Under the pieces are notes generated by a model. The model searched no databases. It saw nothing but the letters and a program-made list of their open reading frames with translations, and was not told the DNA's origin. This document shows positions 63,473 through 64,000 of a stretch of 64,000 nucleotides of DNA, in pieces (position 1 is the first letter of the stretch; each line of letters opens with the position of its first letter). Location: NCBI RefSeq assembly GCF_017349355.1, contig NZ_JAFMPM010000006.1, positions 186,001 through 250,000 on the forward strand, in the 5' to 3' direction. A program made the translations under genes and the position numbers. The DNA is from Thiothrix fructosivorans. GTDB lineage: Bacteria > Pseudomonadota > Gammaproteobacteria > Thiotrichales > Thiotrichaceae.

Positions 63473-64000
63473 TGGACGTTTGGCAGTATGCCGCTGCAAC
63501 GGCGATTGTGGTGCTGGCGTATTTTATTCGCGGCATTACGGGGTTTGGGTCGGGGTTAATTGCGGTGCCGTTGCTGGCGTTGTTTCTGCCGTTAACCTTC
63601 GTTGTGCCGCTGATTTTGCTGCTGGACTTCACCGCGTCGTTAGTCATGGGCGGGCTGGATTTGAAACGGGTGCAATGGCGTGAAGTGGGTATGTTGATTC
63701 CCTTCAGCTTGATCGGGGTGATTGTCGGCACGCAATTGCTGGTGAATTTGCCGCTTACACCGATGTTACTGATTTTGGCGGCGTTTATTGCCGTGTTTGC
63801 GGTGCGCAGTTTGTTGAATTTGAAGGGTGAAAAGCCGGTATCGGCGTGGTGGGCAATACCGGCTTCGTTCACGGGCGGTACGGTGGGCGGGCTGTTTGGC
63901 ACAGGTGGGCCGCCGTATGTGATTTATTTGAATCACCGGATTCAGGATAAAACATTGTTGCGTGCGACGTTTTCGGCACTGTTTTTTATTGAAGGTGCAG
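63472..64000 (+). CDS. TauE/SafE family sulfite/organosulfonate exporter, 5' part
   Basis: The gene starts at 63472, overlapping the hisI stop, and runs off the window after 176 codons. The visible part has four hydrophobic segments and the family motif FGSGLIAVPL (residues 25-34) and its repeat GGLFGTGGPPYVIYL. TauE/SafE permeases move sulfite, sulfoacetate or related anions across the inner membrane; the substrate cannot be called. Confidence 0.85.
   Translation, partial: MDVWQYAAATAIVVLAYFIRGITGFGSGLIAVPLLALFLPLTFVVPLILLLDFTASLVMGGLDLKRVQWREVGMLIPFSLIGVIVGTQLLVNLPLTPMLLILAAFIAVFAVRSLLNLKGEKPVSAWWAIPASFTGGTVGGLFGTGGPPYVIYLNHRIQDKTLLRATFSALFFIEGA

Overview
The window looks like chromosomal DNA of a chemolithoautotrophic gammaproteobacterium, probably of the Thiothrix/Thiotrichales type. 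This rests on gene content, not on a database search: bicarbonate-accumulating DAB modules, a gammaproteobacterial rhodanese-tolC neighbourhood, pilT/pilU, hslVU, glnE, mgsA, and an rnf operon that also carries a pyruvate:ferredoxin oxidoreductase. No rRNA, tRNA or CRISPR array was recognised.

Layout. 1-3436: a partial Kazal-like lipoprotein, a PCMT-family methyltransferase, a rhodanese, a TolC-like porin and a small unknown protein. 3562-17512: a seven-gene, tightly overlapping operon for inorganic-carbon uptake, with order antiporter-like / dabA / dabB / dabA / dabB / antiporter-like / antiporter-like. 17543-21242: a frameshifted AlbA-type ATPase regulator, a lone TnpB gene, a DUF1566 protein and an AT-rich spacer. 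21243-26554: bioD, three tandem twitching-motility ATPases (pilT, pilU and a second pilU-like gene), a PLP-binding yggS protein and a DUF4124 protein. 26749-38159: a probable FNR-controlled operon rnfB, giant PFOR, rnfC, D, G, E, A, a small Cys/His-rich membrane protein and a ferredoxin-NADP reductase-like flavoprotein. It would couple pyruvate and ferredoxin redox chemistry to the membrane ion gradient.

38171-43948 is an accessory island. It holds a SEFIR-STAND-TPR protein of defence type, an intact ISAs1-type insertion sequence with target duplication, four copies of a C-rich dispersed repeat, truncated DUF559 and ribbon-helix-helix antitoxin remnants, and an AAA ATPase. 43968-53700: glnE, a hybrid histidine kinase, a FIST sensor protein, mgsA, and a second hybrid kinase (paralogue of the first) split by an IS66-type element that left a clean 8-bp target duplication; then a 41-residue membrane protein. 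53876-56215: hslVU behind a sigma-32-like promoter, and a DUF971 protein. 56212-62267: a three-gene McrBC-like/C5-methyltransferase restriction module (LlaJI-like logic) and a PIN/RHH toxin-antitoxin pair with a palindromic operator. 62323-64000: a glutaredoxin/GST-fold protein, hisI and the start of a TauE/SafE exporter.

The most interesting parts are the doubled DAB operon with three extra proton-channel-like subunits, the PFOR-Rnf operon with its oversize PFOR and candidate maturation protein, and the two defence regions.
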